Below, piece by piece: positions 1 through 14,542 of a stretch of 64,000 bases of DNA. The notes under the pieces were generated by a model. The model was not told where the DNA came from, did no database searches, and saw only the letters and a list, made by a program, of their open reading frames with translations. The translations under genes were made by a program, and so were the position numbers. The first letter of the stretch is position 1. Every line of letters starts with the position of its first letter. This DNA is from Mytilisepta virgata. Lineage: Eukaryota; Mollusca; Bivalvia; Mytilida; Mytilidae. The stretch spans positions 121,652,614 through 121,716,613 of the forward strand of contig CM051521.1 of NCBI GenBank assembly GCA_028015205.1, written 5' to 3'.

Positions 1-934
1 CTATTTATTATTGAGAATAAATGCATAAAAGTATATATGATGTTAGGGTGTTTTCTTGTTTTATGTTATTATTTCAAAAATCTTCTCCTCTGAAACTACT
101 TGACTAATTAGAACCAAACTTGGTATGAATGTTCCTTGGGGTACCCTGCATAGAACTGATATGGGGATTTTTGATTCGTCGAAAAACATGGCCGCTGTTA
201 CTAAAAATAGAACATAGGGGTAAATTGCTGTTTTTTGCTAATAACTCAAAAACCGTTACAGATATCGAAAATCTGACATGGGGTAAAATTGATCAGCATG
301 ACAAGATGTACCTATCCTGAAATTTTGAAGGAAATTCCAAAACCCATTTAGGAGTTATTGCCCTTTTTTCGTCAAATTTTCAAAATTTTTTTATTCAAAA
401 ATCTTCTCTGAAACCGCTTGGCCGATTGGTTTGAAACTTATTAGGAATGATCTATGACATGTCCTCTACAAACGATCTTCAATTTATTTTAATCTGACAT
501 AAAACATGGCTGTCGTAGCTAAAAATAGAATATAGGGGTGCATGTGTTGTTTTTGGCTTATAACTTAAAAACCATTACAGATATAAAAAATCTGAAATAT
601 AAATTGAAAAATGTTTGCCATGTTGAGATCTATCTACCCTGAAATTTTGAAGGGAATCCCAAATTCTATTTAGGAGTTATTGGTTTGTGTAATTTGAGGT
701 CGGGTTCTGTTACATTTATTTAAGGTTCACCCTTATTCCTGGTCAATTTTGTCAACTTCCTGCCAGGACTACCACCATCAGGGAACATATTTTAACATTA
801 AACTTTATGAAAAATAAATCTTCAACAAATTTTCCCTGAACAATTGAACCAATTGCAACAAACTTGGTCAAATAGTTGATTAATTGTCCAATGAAAACCA
901 GACTCCAGGTGAGCGATACAGGCTCTGGTGAGCC
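1..934 (+). repeat. Fragment of the CAGGTGAGC-family interspersed element
   Basis: The fragment is truncated by the window edge. It contains the family's diagnostic phrases (TGAAACTACTTGACTAATTA, ATGGCCGCTGTTACTAAAAA) and ends at CCAGGTGAGCGATACAGG followed by GAGCCTCT. Internal open frames such as 129-320 recur in other copies and are not genes. Confidence 0.75.
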
Positions 935-1126
935 TCTTGTTATGAATTCATCATCAATATTAACATATGTTTACATAAGGGCAACACTTGGTCGTAATAC
1001 AGATTTGGAATGGAACCTAATGAATATTTATTGGATTCGTTTCTTTAGTCTTTATACTAGATTAATGTCAATTTGATTTATAGGTTAAAGAAAAAGAATA
1101 AATAAGTAAAATTTGTTTAATTTTTA

Positions 1127-1207
1127 GCTCACCTGGCAAAGCCTCTGAAACAACTGGGCTATTGGTAAACCAGGTGAGCGATACAGGCTTCTGGGAGCCT
1201 CTGGTTT
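1127..1207 (+). repeat. Minimal CAGGTGAGC element (both ends, almost no interior)
   Basis: About 80 bp carrying only the two termini: TTAGCTCACCTGG at the left, CCAGGTGAGCGATACAGG and GAGCCTCTGGT at the right. It looks like an internally deleted copy and helps define the family's ends. Confidence 0.65.
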
Positions 1208-1349
1208 AATACAAAATTAAATTTGTTACTCATTAGAAAAAATGAAATCAGAAGCATAATTATACAATGCTTGATTTTGTTGTTGCTTTCTTAACCAAAC
1301 TTCCAGGTTCCAAAAATCTGTTTTTATAACATTTATTTTCATGTTTTTT

Positions 1350-3797
1350 ATACGACCGCAAAATTTTTGCGGTCGTATATTGGTATGACGTTGGCGTCGT
1401 CGTCCGTCGTCTGCGGCGTCGTCCGAAGACATTTGGTTTTCGCACTATAACTTTAGTATAAGTTAATAGAAATCTATGAAATTTAAACACAAGGTTTATG
1501 ACCACAAAAGGAAGGTTGGGATTGATTTTGGGAGTTTTGGTCCCAACAGTTTAAGAATCAGGGGCCAAAAAAGGGCCCAATAAGCATTTTTCTAGGTTTT
1601 CGCACAATAACTCTAGTATAAGTAAATAGAAATCTATGAAATTTTAACACAAGGCTTATGACCACAAAAGGAAGGTTGGGATTGTTTTTGGGAGTTTTGG
1701 TCCCAACAGTTTAGGAATTAGGGGCTAAAAAAGGGCCAAAAATAAGCATTTTTCTTGGTTTTTGCACAATAACTTTAGCATAAGTAAATAGAAATCTATG
1801 AAATTTAAACACAAGGTTTATGACCACAAAAGGAAGGTTGGGATTGATTTTTGGAGTTTTGGTCCCAACAGTTTAGGAATTAGGGGCCAAAAGGGTCCAA
1901 AATTAAACTTTGTTTGATTTCATTGAAAATTGAACTATTGGGGTTCTTTGATATGCCGAATCTAACCGTGCATTTAGGATCTTAATTTTTGGTCCCGTTT
2001 TCAAATTGGTCTACATTAAGGTCCAAAGGGTCCAAAATTAAACTTAGTTTGATTTTAACAAAAATTGAATTCTTGGGGTTCTTTGATATGCTGAATCTAA
2101 ACATGTACTTAGTTTTTTTATTATGGGCCCAGTTTTCAAGTTGGTCCAAATCGGGGTCCAAAATTAAACTTTGTTTGATTTCATCGAAAATTGACTTATT
2201 GGGGTTCTTTGATATGCCTAATCTAACCGTGCATTTAGATTCTTAATTTTTGGTCCCGTTTTCAAATTCGTCTACATTAAGGTCCAAAGGGTCCAAAATT
2301 AAACTTAGTTTGATTTTAACAAAAATTGAATTCTTTGGGTTCTTTGATATGCTTAATCTAAACATGTACTTAGTTTTTTTATTATGGGCCCAGTTTTCAA
2401 GTTGGTCCAAATCGGGGTCCAAAATTAAACTTTGTTTGATTTCATCGAAAATTGAACTATTGGGGTTCTTTGATATGCCGAATCTAACCGTGCATTTAGA
2501 TTCTTAATTTTTGGTCCCGTTTTCAAATTGGTCTACATTAAGGTCCAAAGGGTCCAAAATTAAACTTAGTTTGATTTTAACAAAAATTGAATTCTTTGGG
2601 TTCTTTGATATGCTGAATCTAAACATGTACTTAGTTTTTTTATTATGGGCCGAGTTTTCAAGTTGGTCCAAATCGGGGTCCAAAATTAAAGCTAAAAAGG
2701 GGGTAAATTAATTTTTTTTGGGGGGGGGGGGCAATTCTCCACAGCATATTGTATTACACAAAAGCAAAAAATTGAATATAAATTCAAATCATATGACCAA
2801 TTCTAAGTTCTTTATTTCAGTTATTCTGTGTCAGAAACCTATTATGTGTCAAATATTTGAAGAAATTTTCAATTGCACAGTATTGCGCAATAGCAAGAAA
2901 TTGATATGTGTGCCCTGTTATCAAAACTTTCCATTGGAAATTTGCCAATATAAAATGTGCTGATGAAGCTTTTTTGTTTATCTTATCTAAACTGCTTTTA
3001 ATATGTATATTTAAAATTTGCCATCCATGACTATGATGTCATTTTCTATTTTAATATGTTATGGTGTATTTAAATGGGCTGTTATGGTTGCAAAGTATAA
3101 AGAAATGGGGGGGGGGGGGGGTAAATTAGAAATTGGGGAGGGGGTAATTTTTTCTCATTTCATATTTCATAAATTAAAAAGAAAATTTCAAATTTTTTTT
3201 AGCAAAAAAAAGGGGGGGGGGGGTTACAATAAATTTTATTGTTTTTTGTTTTTTTTTTGGGGAGGGGGGGTCAATGTGCAACTTCATAGTGTATTGCACA
3301 AAAGCTAAAAAAAGGGGTAAATTATTAATTTTTTTTTTGGGGGGGGGGGGGGCAATTCTCGACAGCATATTGTATTACACAAAAGCAAAAAATTGAATAT
3401 AAATTCAAATCATATGACCAATTTTAAGTTCTTTGATTTCAGTTATTCTGTGTCAGAAACCTATTATGTGTCAAATATTTGAAGAAATTTTCAATTACAC
3501 AGTATTGCGCAATAGCAAGAAATTGATATGTGTGCCCAATTTTAAATTTTAAATTGGTTATTTCTGATTTATATATAAAAACAAATAATACTGATATGGT
3601 TTGAATAGGTAAATTAAAAAATTTTAAGTTCTTAGACAACATTCATTCTGTGTCAGAAACCTATGCTGTGTCAAATATTTATTCACAATCCAAATTCAGT
3701 ATTGTATCAAGCTTGAATGTTGTGTTCATAATTGCCCCAACTATTCAGGGTTCGACATCTGCGGTCGTATCTAGCTGCGCCCAGCGGAGCATTTTAT
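1350..3797 (+). mobile_element. GCGGTCGTAT-palindrome element, + copy
   Basis: The left end is a perfect palindrome at 1350-1378 (arms ATACGACCGCAAAA around one T). There follow about 185-bp repeats (AAGGAAGGTTGGGA...), then a 261-bp tandem array (1989-2711; 85-codon open frames recur only because 261 is divisible by 3), poly-G tracts, and a right end near 3755-3797 with TGCGGTCGTATCTAGCTGCG and CCCAGCGGAGC. A second copy lies at 33575-42090 on the - strand. I see no transposase, so this is non-autonomous. Confidence 0.7.
1989..2711 (+). repeat. 261-bp tandem array inside the palindrome element
   Basis: Two full units and a partial third, starting at 1989, 2250 and 2511. They are nearly identical (GGTCCCGTTTTCAAATTGGT at each start). 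Homologous units lie in reverse orientation at 40780-41530. Confidence 0.85.
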
Positions 3798-4483
3798 TGA
3801 TGAATAAACTTATTTGATCAAAGGAATTACACACTCATTAATGACTAGAACTAATTCACTTATGGAATAATGTTGCAAATTCTAACTTCATGATGATCAT
3901 GATTTGAAAATTTCATATTTTGATGAAAAATAAGAGATTTTAAAAGTTCATTTTTCCATGAAAATAAAAAATTGACAAAATTTTAGCATAGCTCATGTAT
4001 TGTTTCTTTTAAGTTTGTGTACAAACTACACAGGACAAAGGTGGGCAATTTTTTCTACATAATAAAACCAATTGAACCCCCATAATGTGGGTTAAATCAG
4101 TGAAAGCAATGGTTTTCATCAAAGCACAAAATGGATTAATTTTTATTATGTTTTATAATTACAAGAACAAATAACAAAACTGATTATTTCTAATGATCAA
4201 TTATCAATCAGGATCCATTGCCCATCACTTATATCAATAGATCTTAGAGTATAATGATTAGGAATGATATACTGCCAGTGATGTGAACTATATTTGCTAC
4301 TCTTGAGAATAAGATGATGAAACTTTTCCACCTTATGTTGACTGAGGCAGTATTAATATACTTGACAAAGACTGAATTTTATGCATGTTCAACTGAAATC
4401 TTAATAAGCCTCATTAAAATTGCATTTTCCCTAAAATTTGCTATAACCATCACTTTGATTTAATGATTTCTGAAAACTTGCTT
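3798..4483. other. RPS14 intron, no recognisable feature
   Basis: AT-rich sequence. I see no exon, RNA gene or structured repeat here. Confidence 0.5.
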
Positions 4484-5435
4484 TTAGCTCACCTGACCTA
4501 TCAGGCCATGTGAGGTATTTTCATCACTTTGCGTCTGTTGTTGTCGACGTAAATTTTCACATTTTCGATATCTTCTCTGAGACTATTAGCCAATTTGAAC
4601 CAAACTTTGGTGGAAAAGTCCTTGTGTGGGCCCTTTTAAAATTTGTGTTCGGTTTACCCGAATGCCATCCAACATTAGATTAACATAGAGCCTATGGGAA
4701 TTTTGCATTTTGTCAACTCTAAAACCGCTGAGCCAATATAAACCAAACTTCAGTGGAATGGTCCTTGGATGGTTCCCTTTAAAATATGTTATGTTTTCCC
4801 ATGCACCATCCAATATGGCTGCCATGGTCAGACATAGTTTAACATTGAACCCTCTGGGAATTTTAACATTTTGGTTTATCTTCTCTGAGACCACAAGGCC
4901 AATTTGAACCAAACTTTGGTGGAATGATCCCTGGATGGCCTCTTTCCAAAATGTATGTCCAGCATCCCCGACTTCCAACCGATATGGCTGCTGTTACTAA
5001 AAATAGAAAAAAAGGGGGATGAATATTAAAATTCTTCTATGAAACTGCAAGGCCAATTGAAACCAAGCTTGGCAGTAATGGTCCTTAGGAGGTTCTCTTT
5101 CAGAAGTTTGTCCGATGACCCGGACTGTTAACCAAGATGGCCACCACAGCCAAACTTAGTTAATCATAGGGGCCTAAGAGGAAAATTCATTGAAAAATCT
5201 TGTCTGAAACCACTAGACCAATTGGAACCAGACTTTGCAGCAATGGTCCTCTTTCAGAATTGTGTCCGATGATCTGGACTGTCAACCAAGATGGCCGCGA
5301 CAGCCGAACTTAGTTTAACATAGAACCCTATAGAAAAAGCAGCCAAATTGACTGCAACACTTAAATTTTTAGTCTTGCTCAAGGTGAAAAGTTAAATCCA
5401 GGTGAGCGATACAGGCTCTTTAGAGCCCATAGTTT
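4484..5435 (+). repeat. CAGGTGAGC-family element, full-length type
   Basis: It runs from TTTAGCTCACCTGACC (with a hairpin, CTATCAGGCC) to CCAGGTGAGCGATACAGG and the degenerate GAGCCCATAGT end. The interior is made of diverged tandem units of about 180 bp (AATTTGAACCAAACTTTGGT, ATGGCCGCGACAGCCGAACT). Confidence 0.8.
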
Positions 5436-6552
<1,117 letters not shown>

Positions 6553-6560
6553 AAACATGA

Positions 6561-6566
6561 AATAAA
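6561..6566 (+). promoter_or_regulatory. RPS14: Poly(A) signal of RPS14
   Basis: A canonical AATAAA lies nine bases after the TAA stop of the RPS14 exon, giving a very short 3' UTR. Short 3' UTRs are usual for ribosomal protein genes. A T-rich stretch (TTTTATTTTTCATT) about 35 bases on could be the downstream element. Confidence 0.75.
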
Positions 6567-6889
6567 TTATTGCAAAGACTTTCTGTTGACAATCAGTAGT
6601 TTTATTTTTCATTATTTACAAGTCAAAGAAAAGTTAGGACAAGATAAAAAACAAAACAAAATATTTCACTTATTACCACTAGAAATTGGATGGTTGTCAC
6701 ATAAAGGAATTATTCATTGATTGTCACTAAATATGGAAAGATGGTTGTCAAAAGAGAAGCAAGAATAAAATTCTCCTTTGCTTACTAGCAAAAATAAAAG
6801 ATTCATCTGTTAACAGTCATATAGGGATGTAAATAAATATTGGTATACCAGAAATTCAAGACATCAGGAGATTACTAATGACAGTCCAC

Positions 6890-7385
6890 AGAGTTTGTTC
6901 AAGTATCCTAGTCTGATTTTCCTTTGATGTGCATTCTGACTTCCCACAGCCAAAGCCTTTTCTAAAACTTAGACTAGTCATGCCTGCTGACATCCCAAGG
7001 CCAGAGCTAATTCTAAAAGGCCATTTGACATCAGAGGAATCTCAGACTAGACGTGCAATCTGATGTGCAATGGCCACAGCAAATTCTAAAAACAGGCCGT
7101 TTGACATCAGAGGAATTTCAGACTAGATGTGCATTCTGACGTCCCATGGCCTAAGCTAATTCTAAAAACAGGCCATTTGACATCAGAGGAATCTCAGACT
7201 AGACATGCATTCTGATGTCCCATGGCCTAAGCTAATTCTAAAAACAGGCCATTTGACATGAGAGGAATCTCAGACTAGACATGCACTCTGACATCTCAAG
7301 GCCACAGCTAATTCTAAAAGAGGAATCTCAGACTTGACATGCACTTTGACATCCAACAGCCACAGCCAATTCTAAAACAGGTTGT
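6890..7385. repeat. 76-bp tandem repeat downstream of RPS14
   Basis: About six units beginning GACTAGACATGCATTCTGA and containing GGCCATTTGACATCAGAGGA. The central three are very similar with a 76-bp period; the outer ones are diverged or deleted. Confidence 0.85.
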
Positions 7386-9785
7386 AGTAAATTACCTCCC
7401 CTTCAATTTGTAAGTTCCGTTTTAGTGGAATTGCATCTATCTTGAATTTTTTTGGTGGTCCAAAGGCCTTCAAGATAGAGGGTTAACAGGATTTGGTATG
7501 TTAATTTCTTTGTAAGGTAGTGACATTTGTTTAGTTATATTTGGTATGTGAATTATTTCCAGGAAGTTACATCTGTCTAGTTATACTTGGTATGTTAATT
7601 CTTTGTAAAGACATTGTGTCTATATCAATTATCTGTGAGGAGGTAATGTCAGTCTAGTATTTTATTACAGCAGTGTTAGCTGTAATAAAATAATAGTAAT
7701 GTAATAGTGTACATCAGTAACTCTGAATAACAGGTTGGAAATATTTAGTAAGTGGAGTCGTTTTATATATGCCTTCTGCCATGTATGACGTTTGATATCA
7801 TTAACTAGGCATTGACCATTCATCTTTTGTGGGGGTCATGGGTTTTTTCTGGAAAAAAATGTCTGATTCCAGAAAAAAAAAATTTGTTTCAAAAATAAAG
7901 CAAAAATAAATTTTTGCTTGTTGTTATAATTGAAAAAAAAATTGTTTTTCCTGAATGAAAAAAATGAAGACTAAAAACATGTACAAAAACTAAATACACC
8001 ATAAGGAAACTTGATAGATGTTTTCTGGTCACAAATAATATCTCCAAAACACAAATTGCTGTTTGGATATTCTCAAATTGTTTATGCCTTGCTAATTGTA
8101 TTTGATTAGAAGCTGTGCTGTTCACATAATACTGATATCTTGTCATATTTTGTTCTACTGTTTACAACTACAGAAATCCACACACCTTTGAATCACATAA
8201 TCCCAATCATTTAGAATTCATATACAAGTCCTACTTCACAGCAGGCAGTCGACCACTGGACCTAGTTTCTCACTTTTCTGCTTTCACTTTAAATATTTCA
8301 TGAAAGGGGATATATGACAATCTATCTCTCCGATGTAAGTCTAACCCACCTACAACATGTAAAATTAAAAGACTTAAAAGACTCGCAGGAGTTGCAGGAG
8401 CCTGTTGTTCCCTTAGATTTTATTTCACATCTAAGTTTAAATTTGGTGTCAATGGACACGATTATAAAAGAGATAACAACTATGGCCAATGTTAGCTAAG
8501 TCCAGTTGTAGTGTCAGTTATTTTGATTTGAAAAAGTAAAGTAAGAACTCTTGGAAAGTATTTTGCAATGATCATTCATGACGAATTGAAACTATATGAG
8601 GAAAGGTCATTTCAGAGAAGATAATCTAGGAAATTTAACCACTCAGAAAAGCCCACGTTCGAACCTTGCAGTCATGTTTTCTACATGGAGCAGAATGACA
8701 CCCGTGTAGGACATTTTTTGTGTATTTATTGATATCACTTCCAAGTTTGGTGTCTGATTATTTGTTCTTCGGAAGAAAATTGTAAATGCATTTCCCATGC
8801 TGTTCAATGTTAAATAAGTCGGGCACTGGCGAAAATGTTTGATTTCCAATTGGCACATAATTACCTTAGTAATAATTCTTAGGAAGTATCTTGTAATGAT
8901 CATTCATGACAACTTTCGAATCCATGGGTCAAGTAGTTTCAGAAAAGAAGAACTCTGAGGCCATATTTGATAGCATAATGGTACCAAAGTAAAACAAGAT
9001 TATTCGGCTCCTCGTAAGTATCACTTCCACCAAATTTCTTATTCTATTAAATTGTTCGTCGGAAGAATTTTAAAAACCTGTACATTTCTTAAGAGCACAA
9101 TGTTAAAAAAGACTGACAGTGACAGCAATCTTGAATTTCCAATTGGCACCAAAGTAATACCTCTTGGGTATTACATTGCTATGATCATTCTTGACGAGTT
9201 TCAAATTTATAACTCAAGTATTTTCACATTAAGATGCTCGAAATATAACCAATCCGAAAAGCCACTTTTGGGGCCTGTCAGTAATGTTTATTGGTAGAAT
9301 TTCACCAAGCTAACGCGAATTATTCATCATTCATAGGTATGGTATCGGAACCTTCCTGGAGTAATTTAATTGTGACGTTTTTTTTCTGGGTTTTTTTTTT
9401 CACAGACATTCGTTTTATACAATAACAGTCCCATACAGACATTCATTCTATACAAATAATAGCCTATACATACATTATTGTTTACAAATATTAGCCCCAT
9501 ACATTACTGTATACAAATAACAGGCTCATACTTTGCCGTATACAAATAACATCACTATACATTACTGTATGGTGTTATTTGTGTAAAACGAATGCCAGTA
9601 AGATGTCAGCAAAATTGTTTTAAAAAAATCTTTGTTTTTGAAATGTGTTGAAAAAAAATATTTTGCTTAGACAGCTCGATATTTAAAAAAAATATTTTGA
9701 TCAAAAAGTTTGACCCCCTGAAAAAACCCATCCCCCCCCGCCCCAAACAAAAGAAGAATGTTCCGCGCCTAACACATCTGGTTCA
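7386..9785. other. Intergenic region between RPS14 and EFA6, left part
   Basis: No gene found. The segments starting near 7811 and ending near 9765 carry diverged inverted sequence (CATTCATCTTTTGTGGGGGT versus the reverse complement of CCCCAAACAAAAGAAGAATG), so an old element of about 1.95 kb may span this stretch. This is uncertain. Confidence 0.3.
9405..9596. repeat. Inverted repeat with internal 30-bp units (MITE-like)
   Basis: GACATTCGTTTTATACAATA at the left faces TTATTTGTGTAAAACGAATG at the right. Between them are four or five copies of CATACATTACTGTATACAAA, themselves near-palindromic. Confidence 0.6.
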
Positions 9786-11974
9786 TACTGCCATGTGAGC
9801 TATTGAAATAACTTTGTGTCTGTTATACAACGTTGTCATAAACTTTCCTTTAAAAACCTCTCTGAAACCAGTGGCCAATTAGGACCAAACTTTGGTGGAA
9901 TTTTCTTTGTGTGACACCTTTAAAAACCCTCAGTGCAACCTATATGACTGCTGTGAATAAACTTAGAAACTAGAGGCCCGCCTAAGCCTGTGTGGCTTCT
10001 ATTATCCCATTTGAAAATGTAAGCTTTTGTATCCTAAGGCAGTTAAAAGAAATGCAAAATGTCGGAGTAACCTTGACATTTGACCTTTAACCTAAAACAG
10101 GGGCTACCAGGAGCTTGTATCACCTGATATTTCTATTTGTTTATTGCTAAAAGACCTTGAGATTAACATCCATGCCATGTTTGGTTTCTCATTGGTTGAT
10201 GAAAAAAAAGTTTTTCTCTGGAACTGCTTGGCCAGAACTGTAAGCCAAACTATCTATGGAAATTCTTTTATGAAATAAATTTTTGTCATCCTGATTGGAC
10301 GAAAAGCACGGCTGCAATGCGCAATTCTTGTTTCTGATTGGCTGATTTAAAGAAATCTCCTCTGAAATTGCTTAGCCAAATGGAACTAAACTTGACAGGA
10401 GGCACGTATGGGAGGTTCTTTAAAAACTTTCCTCATTTCGGGCAACAAACATGGCCGTCATGGGAAATTCTTGTTTCTCATTGGTTGATTAAAAAAATCT
10501 TCTCTGAAATTGCTTGGCCAAATGGAACGAAACTTGATAGAAAGCATATATGGGAGTTCCCTGTTTCATTCCTATGAGACTACAAATATGGCCGTAATGA
10601 CCACTTCTTCTTTCTGATTGGCTGATATAAAAAAAAAAATCTCCTCTGAAATCGCTTGGCCAAATGAAACGAAACTTGATAGGAAGCATATCTTTGGGAG
10701 GTTCTTTACAAAATATCCTCATTTCGTCCCGATCGGGCAACAAACATGGCCGCCATAGGAAATTCTTGTTTCTCATTGGTTGATTAAATAAATCTTCTTC
10801 GAAGATCTCTGAAATTGCTTGGCGAAATGGAACGAAACTTGATAGGAAGAATATATTGGAGGTCCTTTATAAAGTTTTCTCATTTCGTCCCGATCGGACT
10901 ACAAATATGGCGGCCGTGGGGCAGTTCTTATTTCTGATTTTATGATATAAAAAAATCTTCTTCTCTGAAATCGCTTGGCCTAATGGAACAAAACTTGACA
11001 GGAAGCATCTATGGGACTTTTTTTTAAAAGTTTCCTCATTTTGTCCCGATTGGGCAACAAATATGGCCACCATGGGCAGTTCTTTTTTATGATTGACTGA
11101 TTTAAAAAAAAATTTCTCTGAAATCGCTTGGCCAAATGGAACGAAACTTGACAGGAAGCATCTATGGGAAGTTCTTTACAAAATTTCCTCATTTCGTCCC
11201 CATTAGGCAACAAACATGACCGCCATGGGAAATTCTTGTTTCTCATTGGTTGATGAAAAAAAATTTTTTTCTCTGGAACTGCTTGGCCAAAACTGTAAGC
11301 AAAACTATTTATGGAAATTCTTTTATGAAATTATTTATGGATGCCACTAGCAATTCTTTTTTCTGATTGGCTAATTTAGAGAAATCTTCTCTGAAACCGC
11401 TTGGCCAAATGGAATGAAACTTGACAGGAAGCATCTGTGGGAGGTTTTTTTACAAAGCTTCATCATTTTGTCCAGATCAGGCGACAAACCTGGCTGCCAT
11501 GGGCAATTCTTGTTTCTGATTGGTTGATTTAAGGAAAAAAAATTTCTCTGAAACTGTTTGGCCAAATAGAGCCAAACTTGACATAAGGTGTCTATGGCAT
11601 GTAACAAAAATCTACAGAACTGCAGTATTGCTTGAAACCAAACATGACCTGAATATTCCTCAAAAGGTGCTGACCAACTGTTGTTACTTTGGTGCCAATC
11701 CCTCATTCAAGATGGCCACCAGCAGAGGATTAGGTTAACATAAGACCCTATGGGAAATACATGCAAATGTCTCATGGAGAACCGCCAAATTTTAGAATAT
11801 GCTGACCTGTAAGTTATAAGGACCTTGATAAAGAAAAATTTGGTTCCTACAAGGCTTTATATACCACACTTCATAATGATAGAGAGAAGTGACCTCTCTT
11901 TGAGATACACCAATTAAAACGGCTTTCATGCCAGGTGAGCGATACAAGCTCAGCCCTCTGAGCCTCTAGTTTTC
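9786..11974 (+). repeat. CAGGTGAGC-family element with about eight internal tandem units
   Basis: It ends at CCAGGTGAGCGATACAAG and CTGAGCCTCTAGT. Between about 10180 and 11530 units of roughly 165-170 bp repeat GAAATCGCTTGGCCAAATGG and CAAACATGGCCGCCATGGGA. Open frames on both strands here are repeat-derived. Confidence 0.8.
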
Positions 11975-13265
11975 AAGAAGAAGCCGTTAGTATGAAATTC
12001 CCATAGGCTCCTATTTAAACTAAGTCTTCCGTTGACGGCCATTATTGATGACAGTTCGGCACCAAAGTAACAACAAATGGTCAGAATTCATCCCATATTT
12101 GGTTTCAATCCATTCAGCGATTCTCTTAGATTTTTGTATATATTTCCCTTTGGGTCTTGCATCTTGGTCAACATATCGGCGCCGAAGAAACAACACTTAT
12201 AATGAACATTCATGCCATTTTTATTTTTATCCATTCAGCAGTTCTCTAGAAGATTTTGTACTTATTTCCCATAGGATTCTGTTAATTTAAGACCCTCCCT
12301 CTGATGGATCGTAAGAGCACTTGGTCAGCACCTCATAAAGAGCATTGAATATAAAGAAATATGACATCAGATCAGAAATGACTTTTCACATTATCTTCAA
12401 TCAAAATGTGAAGTCAAAATAATACCTCTAAAGAGTAAACTGATCAATGCTTACCATAAGGAAACTTCTCCAGAGTGTAAAAATGTAACAACACTATTGA
12501 TAGTTACTTGAGAGATATATCTGTATTATGTTTTCTATCCATTTAGTGTTTCAAAAGAAGAAGTAGTTTTTATGCATTTCCCATAGGGTCCTGTGTAGTT
12601 TTTGTATGTATTTCCCATATGGTTCTATGTTAACCACTCTCTCGCTGGCGGCCATCTTGGATGAAAGAATCGACAACAAAGTCGCTACACTTGTTCAGCA
12701 CCTCACAAGGAACATTCATGCCATGTTTTGTTTCAATCCATTCGGCGATTCTTTAGAAGATTTTTGTATGTATTTCCCATAGGGTTCTATGTTAAATCAA
12801 GTCTCCCGCTGGTGGCCATCTTGGATGATGGATCGGCAGCAAAGTAACAATACTTGGTTAGCACCTGATAAGGAACATTCATACCATTTTTTGTTTCAAT
12901 CCACTCTGCTGCTCTCTATGAGAAGATTATTGTATGTATTTAACATAGCTAGGACCCTATGTTAAACTAAGTCCCTCACTGGCATGCAGTCACGTTGGAT
13001 GACGGATCGGCACAAAGTAACAACACTTGGTCAGCACCTTCATATGAACATAACTGTAAAGTTTAGTTTCAGTCAGTTAAGCCGTTCTTCAGAAGTTTAA
13101 AAATTCAGCCAATTATTAATTAGAAAACGCCCGCGGCCATGTTTTTCGACAAATTGAGACCAAAGTAACACTTGGAGAGGTCCTTATAGGGAACATCTCC
13201 GCCTAATTTGGTTTCATCCTGTTCAATGCAAAGCTCACATGACCCTTTGGGTCAGGTGAGCTAAA
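11975..13265 (-). repeat. CAGGTGAGC-family element, reverse orientation
   Basis: Units contain TTTCCCATAGGGTTCTATGT and GGCGGCCATCTTGGATGA. The right end is a hairpin, AGCTCACATGACCC-tttg-GGGTCAGGTGAGCT, at about 13231-13262. It abuts the previous copy tail to tail. Confidence 0.75.
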
Positions 13266-14530
13266 AAAGGTGGATAATTTGCATCTGTCCTTCCATATGA
13301 GATTCCTGCCAGCATCGGTTACAATCTGCCCATACATTCCTGAGCAAATGACAAAAAAGTTCTTCCCATTATGGTTTCAATGGAAGCTTTGAGCTGGCCA
13401 TGGGTGAGCGGATGATTCTCAACCAAATTGGATCTTTTGTAGAGGGTATTGCTGTCATCAATCTTGCAAAGATTCAAAAGATTTCATAATGTAGTATCAG
13501 AGAAGATTTTTGAAAATTGGCCAATCAATGATGGCTTCTATTGGTCAATGGCATGTTGTCCATCCAACCAGAACTAAAGGTGGAAAGTTTGTAGAGATCC
13601 TTCCATAAATCATTCCTGCCAACTTTGGTTACAAATTTTCCATTATTTCATGAGCATATGACAAAAAAGTCAAATGTTATATGTTTTCCACTGAAACTTT
13701 GAGCAGCCGCAGCTGTCAGGTAAGCTGATGAAGCTCCACCAAATGTGGATCATTCGTTAAAATTTCTTGTCTGAAACTATTAAAGCAATTGGAACCAAAC
13801 TTGCCAGAAATGGTCCTTAGATGGTCCTTTCAGAACTGTGTCAAGACCCAGATGTAACAAAGTTGGCTGCCAAAGCTGAACTTAGTTAACATAGGACCCA
13901 AACGGAAAATTCATTGAAAATCTTATGAAACCGCCAAGCCAATTAGAGTTGGCAGAAATGGTCTTTAGATTGTCTTCTTTCAGAATTGTGTCCGATTAAC
14001 CCAAAATCTCAACAAAGATAGCCACCACAGCCAAATTCAGTTTTAACATAGGCTCCTTTGGGAAAATTAATTCAAAAAGTTTCGTCTGAAACTTTTGGCT
14101 GATTGGAACCATCCTTGGCAGCCATGGTTATAAGTTGTTCTCTCTCACAACCCTGTACAATAATCTGGACTGTTGTTTCTTAACTGTTTTTATGGCTCTT
14201 GATTGGCAAATTGAATATACTTTGTTCAGAGTTGTGTCTTTGTGTCTAATGACCCATATTGTCAACAAAGATTGCCAAATTAAGTCTAACAAACGACCCC
14301 ATGGGAAAGTTAATTTAAAAATCTTGTCTGAAAAAATAGGCCAATTGGAACCAGACTTGGCAGCATTGATCCTTAGATGCTCCCCTTTTAGAGTTGTGTC
14401 TGATGCAATGGACTGTTCCTGGATATAGTCTGATAATAGTCCTCTTTCAGAATTGTTTCGGATAACATGAAATGGTAAGGCTGAAACTACTAAGCAAACG
14501 GGAGTATAAATTGGCAGCAGCCCCCGTCAG
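13266..14530 (+). repeat. Diverged CAGGTGAGC-family units
   Basis: It carries the internal units (AATTGGAACCAAACTTGCCA, CAGAATTGTGTCCGAT) without a clear right terminus, so it is probably truncated where the 146-bp array begins. Confidence 0.6.
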
Positions 14531-14542
14531 ACAGTTTTCAAT

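Noticed and set aside
1989..2711. Three 66-85-codon frames with nearly identical proteins
   Set aside because: Products of a 261-bp non-coding tandem repeat; the same frames appear in the reverse copy at 40664-41167.
7804..9765. Full-length inverted-repeat transposon
   Set aside because: The end similarity is limited to a G/T-rich phrase and no target duplication is visible; kept only as a low-confidence remark.
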